Below are positions 41,660 through 42,559 of a stretch of 42,559 nt of DNA, in pieces. The stretch's first letter is position 1; every line of letters begins with the position of its first letter. The stretch lies in contig CAZMSM010000013.1 of the NCBI GenBank assembly GCA_964568955.1, positions 1 to 42,559 on the forward strand. Direction: 5' to 3'. A program made the position numbers and the translations under genes. The notes beneath the pieces were generated by a model. That model was not told the DNA's origin and made no database searches. It saw only the letters and a program-made list of their open reading frames with translations. The stretch comes from UBA1447 sp964568955 (GTDB lineage: Bacteria > Bacillota > Clostridia > Oscillospirales > Acutalibacteraceae).

Positions 41660-42451
41660 CTAACCGGTTTGGGTTCCATCCTCCAGAACTTTGAAGTTCA
41701 TTGACAGCTTGACTTCCCCCCCCATGATATTATCAACACATTCAGGATCCCATCCTTCGAGCCAGATTAAGATCGTATATCTATCTTTTTCGCCTACCTT
41801 AAAACCGGTACGCGTTGTTTGTGTCACTTTGTCCGCCGAGACAAAGAACTCATCAATGCCGAAAGTTGCATACGGAGCGCTGGGGTTTTTGGGTGTTTTG
41901 CCGTAAACTGTAGGAACGCCATTGCGGAATACCATCACGCGAATTGCCTCATCCGCCCCTTTTGCCGCAGAGTTTATATCAATACTGTAAGAGTAAGTGG
42001 TGCTTTCGTCTTTTTCACTACCGGTGTTCATAATCCAAAAGGTATATGCTATGTAGTCTTTACCATTGTGGTCGCCATCAATTGCATCGATTTCCGCAAA
42101 GTTTTTGTATGTCATGTCGTCGGGATTGTAATATTCCTTATTACCGGGATCATTAAGAATCCACTCTTGCGTAATATTCCACATATTTTCCAACGCGGTG
42201 CCTTGCAGGATAATTGTCGGATTTTTGAAATCCGCGGTTGAAGAAATTGATATGCCATGCTTATTAAACGCGTCCGGGTCCAAATTGATGGTAAACCGGC
42301 CGGCTTTGTTCAAAACGCTGGCGCAGGAGAACACACTGGTCATCAGTACAAGTAAGAGTACGACTATAGTCAACAGTATGCGTGTCATTTGCCTACGCCT
42401 GTTAACCTGCCTTGCGGTGGTTCTTATTGCCCGTGCTTTTTGTCCGCTCAA
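41660..42451 (-). CDS. Secreted or membrane-anchored beta-rich protein, likely surface-locus component
   Basis: A strongly basic N terminus (KARAIRTTARQVNRRRQ) precedes one hydrophobic helix (ILLTIVVLLLVLMTSVFS), then CASVLNKAGRFTINLDPDAF and ~215 residues of beta-rich sequence, 263 aa in all. The layout is that of the TasA-like proteins in this locus, but the AWF motif is absent. It may therefore stay membrane-anchored or be cut at another site. The Cys right after the helix is not in a canonical lipobox. The start is TTG 42451 with a strong GGAAGGAGG upstream. It precedes the candidate major subunit by 158 bases and could be its membrane base or an accessory subunit. No named family is recognised. 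Confidence 0.65.
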   Translation of the reverse strand: MSGQKARAIRTTARQVNRRRQMTRILLTIVVLLLVLMTSVFSCASVLNKAGRFTINLDPDAFNKHGISISSTADFKNPTIILQGTALENMWNITQEWILNDPGNKEYYNPDDMTYKNFAEIDAIDGDHNGKDYIAYTFWIMNTGSEKDESTTYSYSIDINSAAKGADEAIRVMVFRNGVPTVYGKTPKNPSAPYATFGIDEFFVSADKVTQTTRTGFKVGEKDRYTILIWLEGWDPECVDNIMGGEVKLSMNFKVLEDGTQTG

Positions 42452-42469
42452 GCTTTGTTCCTCCTTCCG

Positions 42470-42559
42470 TTAGCTGATTTTCTTTTCCGCCATCAAGTCA
42501 CCGAAGAGTTTGCCCTTCATTTGGTCAATGCCCATGATTTTGAGAAGATCAGCCTTTTC
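42470..42559 (-). CDS. C-terminal fragment of an unidentified gene
   Basis: The last 29 codons of a minus-strand gene entering from the right edge, ending LFGDLMAEKKIS and a TAA at 42472-42470. The sequence is too short to assign. It lies 18 bases upstream of the next gene's start, so it is probably in the same operon. Confidence 0.5.
   Translation of the reverse strand, partial: EKADLLKIMGIDQMKGKLFGDLMAEKKIS

Noticed and set aside
1..42559. tRNA, rRNA, riboswitch, transposase or phage genes
   Set aside because: None was recognised by eye on either strand. Small tRNAs would need a dedicated scan to exclude completely.

Overview
The window looks like a metagenome-assembled piece of a Gram-positive chromosome, most likely an uncultured member of the Clostridia (Bacillota). 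The evidence is a FemAB-type peptidoglycan branching enzyme, AddB, SipW-type signal peptidases with TasA/BsaA-like substrates, strong AGGAGG ribosome binding sites, TTG starts and gut-Clostridia-style palindromic repeats. Two 100-N gaps and one 10-N gap interrupt genes. The first ~266 bases do not fit the adjoining gene and may be a misjoin.

Layout. (i) 1-1391: edge fragment plus the 5' part of addB on the minus strand. (ii) 1392-2041: a repeat-rich intergenic region with divergent promoters. (iii) 2042-7067, plus strand: GH29 fucosidase, CCA-adding enzyme, FemAB-like transferase and an atypical alanine racemase; the last two overlap by four bases. (iv) 7070-11953, minus strand: acetyl-esterase-like hydrolase, GH38 alpha-mannosidase and a Gfo/Idh/MocA oxidoreductase, a small glycan-degradation group. 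(v) 12021-42559, minus strand: about 30 kb of co-oriented genes that look like one cell-surface fibre/matrix locus. A terminator at 11983-12007 ends this run.

The surface locus, in transcription order (right to left), holds: a partial gene at the window edge; a secreted or membrane-anchored beta-rich protein; a TasA/BsaA-like protein with a hairpin-rich 3' region; a SipW-type peptidase with a long charged tail; a membrane-anchored McrB-like AAA+ ATPase; a DUF2357-like protein ending in a ~500-residue Lys/Glu/Ala/Arg helix; a 5186-residue secreted protein of nine GLUG-type beta-helix modules; a second BsaA-like protein; a second SipW; a TasA-like protein; a third SipW; two more TasA-like proteins; two related single-pass membrane proteins, one with a very large Lys-rich cytoplasmic domain; and a small two-[4Fe-4S] protein.

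My reading is that the SipW peptidases process the AWF-motif fibre proteins, that the giant protein is an adhesin or matrix component, and that the AAA+/DUF2357 pair with the charged cytoplasmic tails forms an energised cytoplasmic assembly or scaffold. The AAA+/DUF2357 pair resembles McrBC but shows no nuclease domain and has a membrane anchor, so its presence in a biofilm-fibre locus is the most novel feature here. That functional link is inference from gene content and order.
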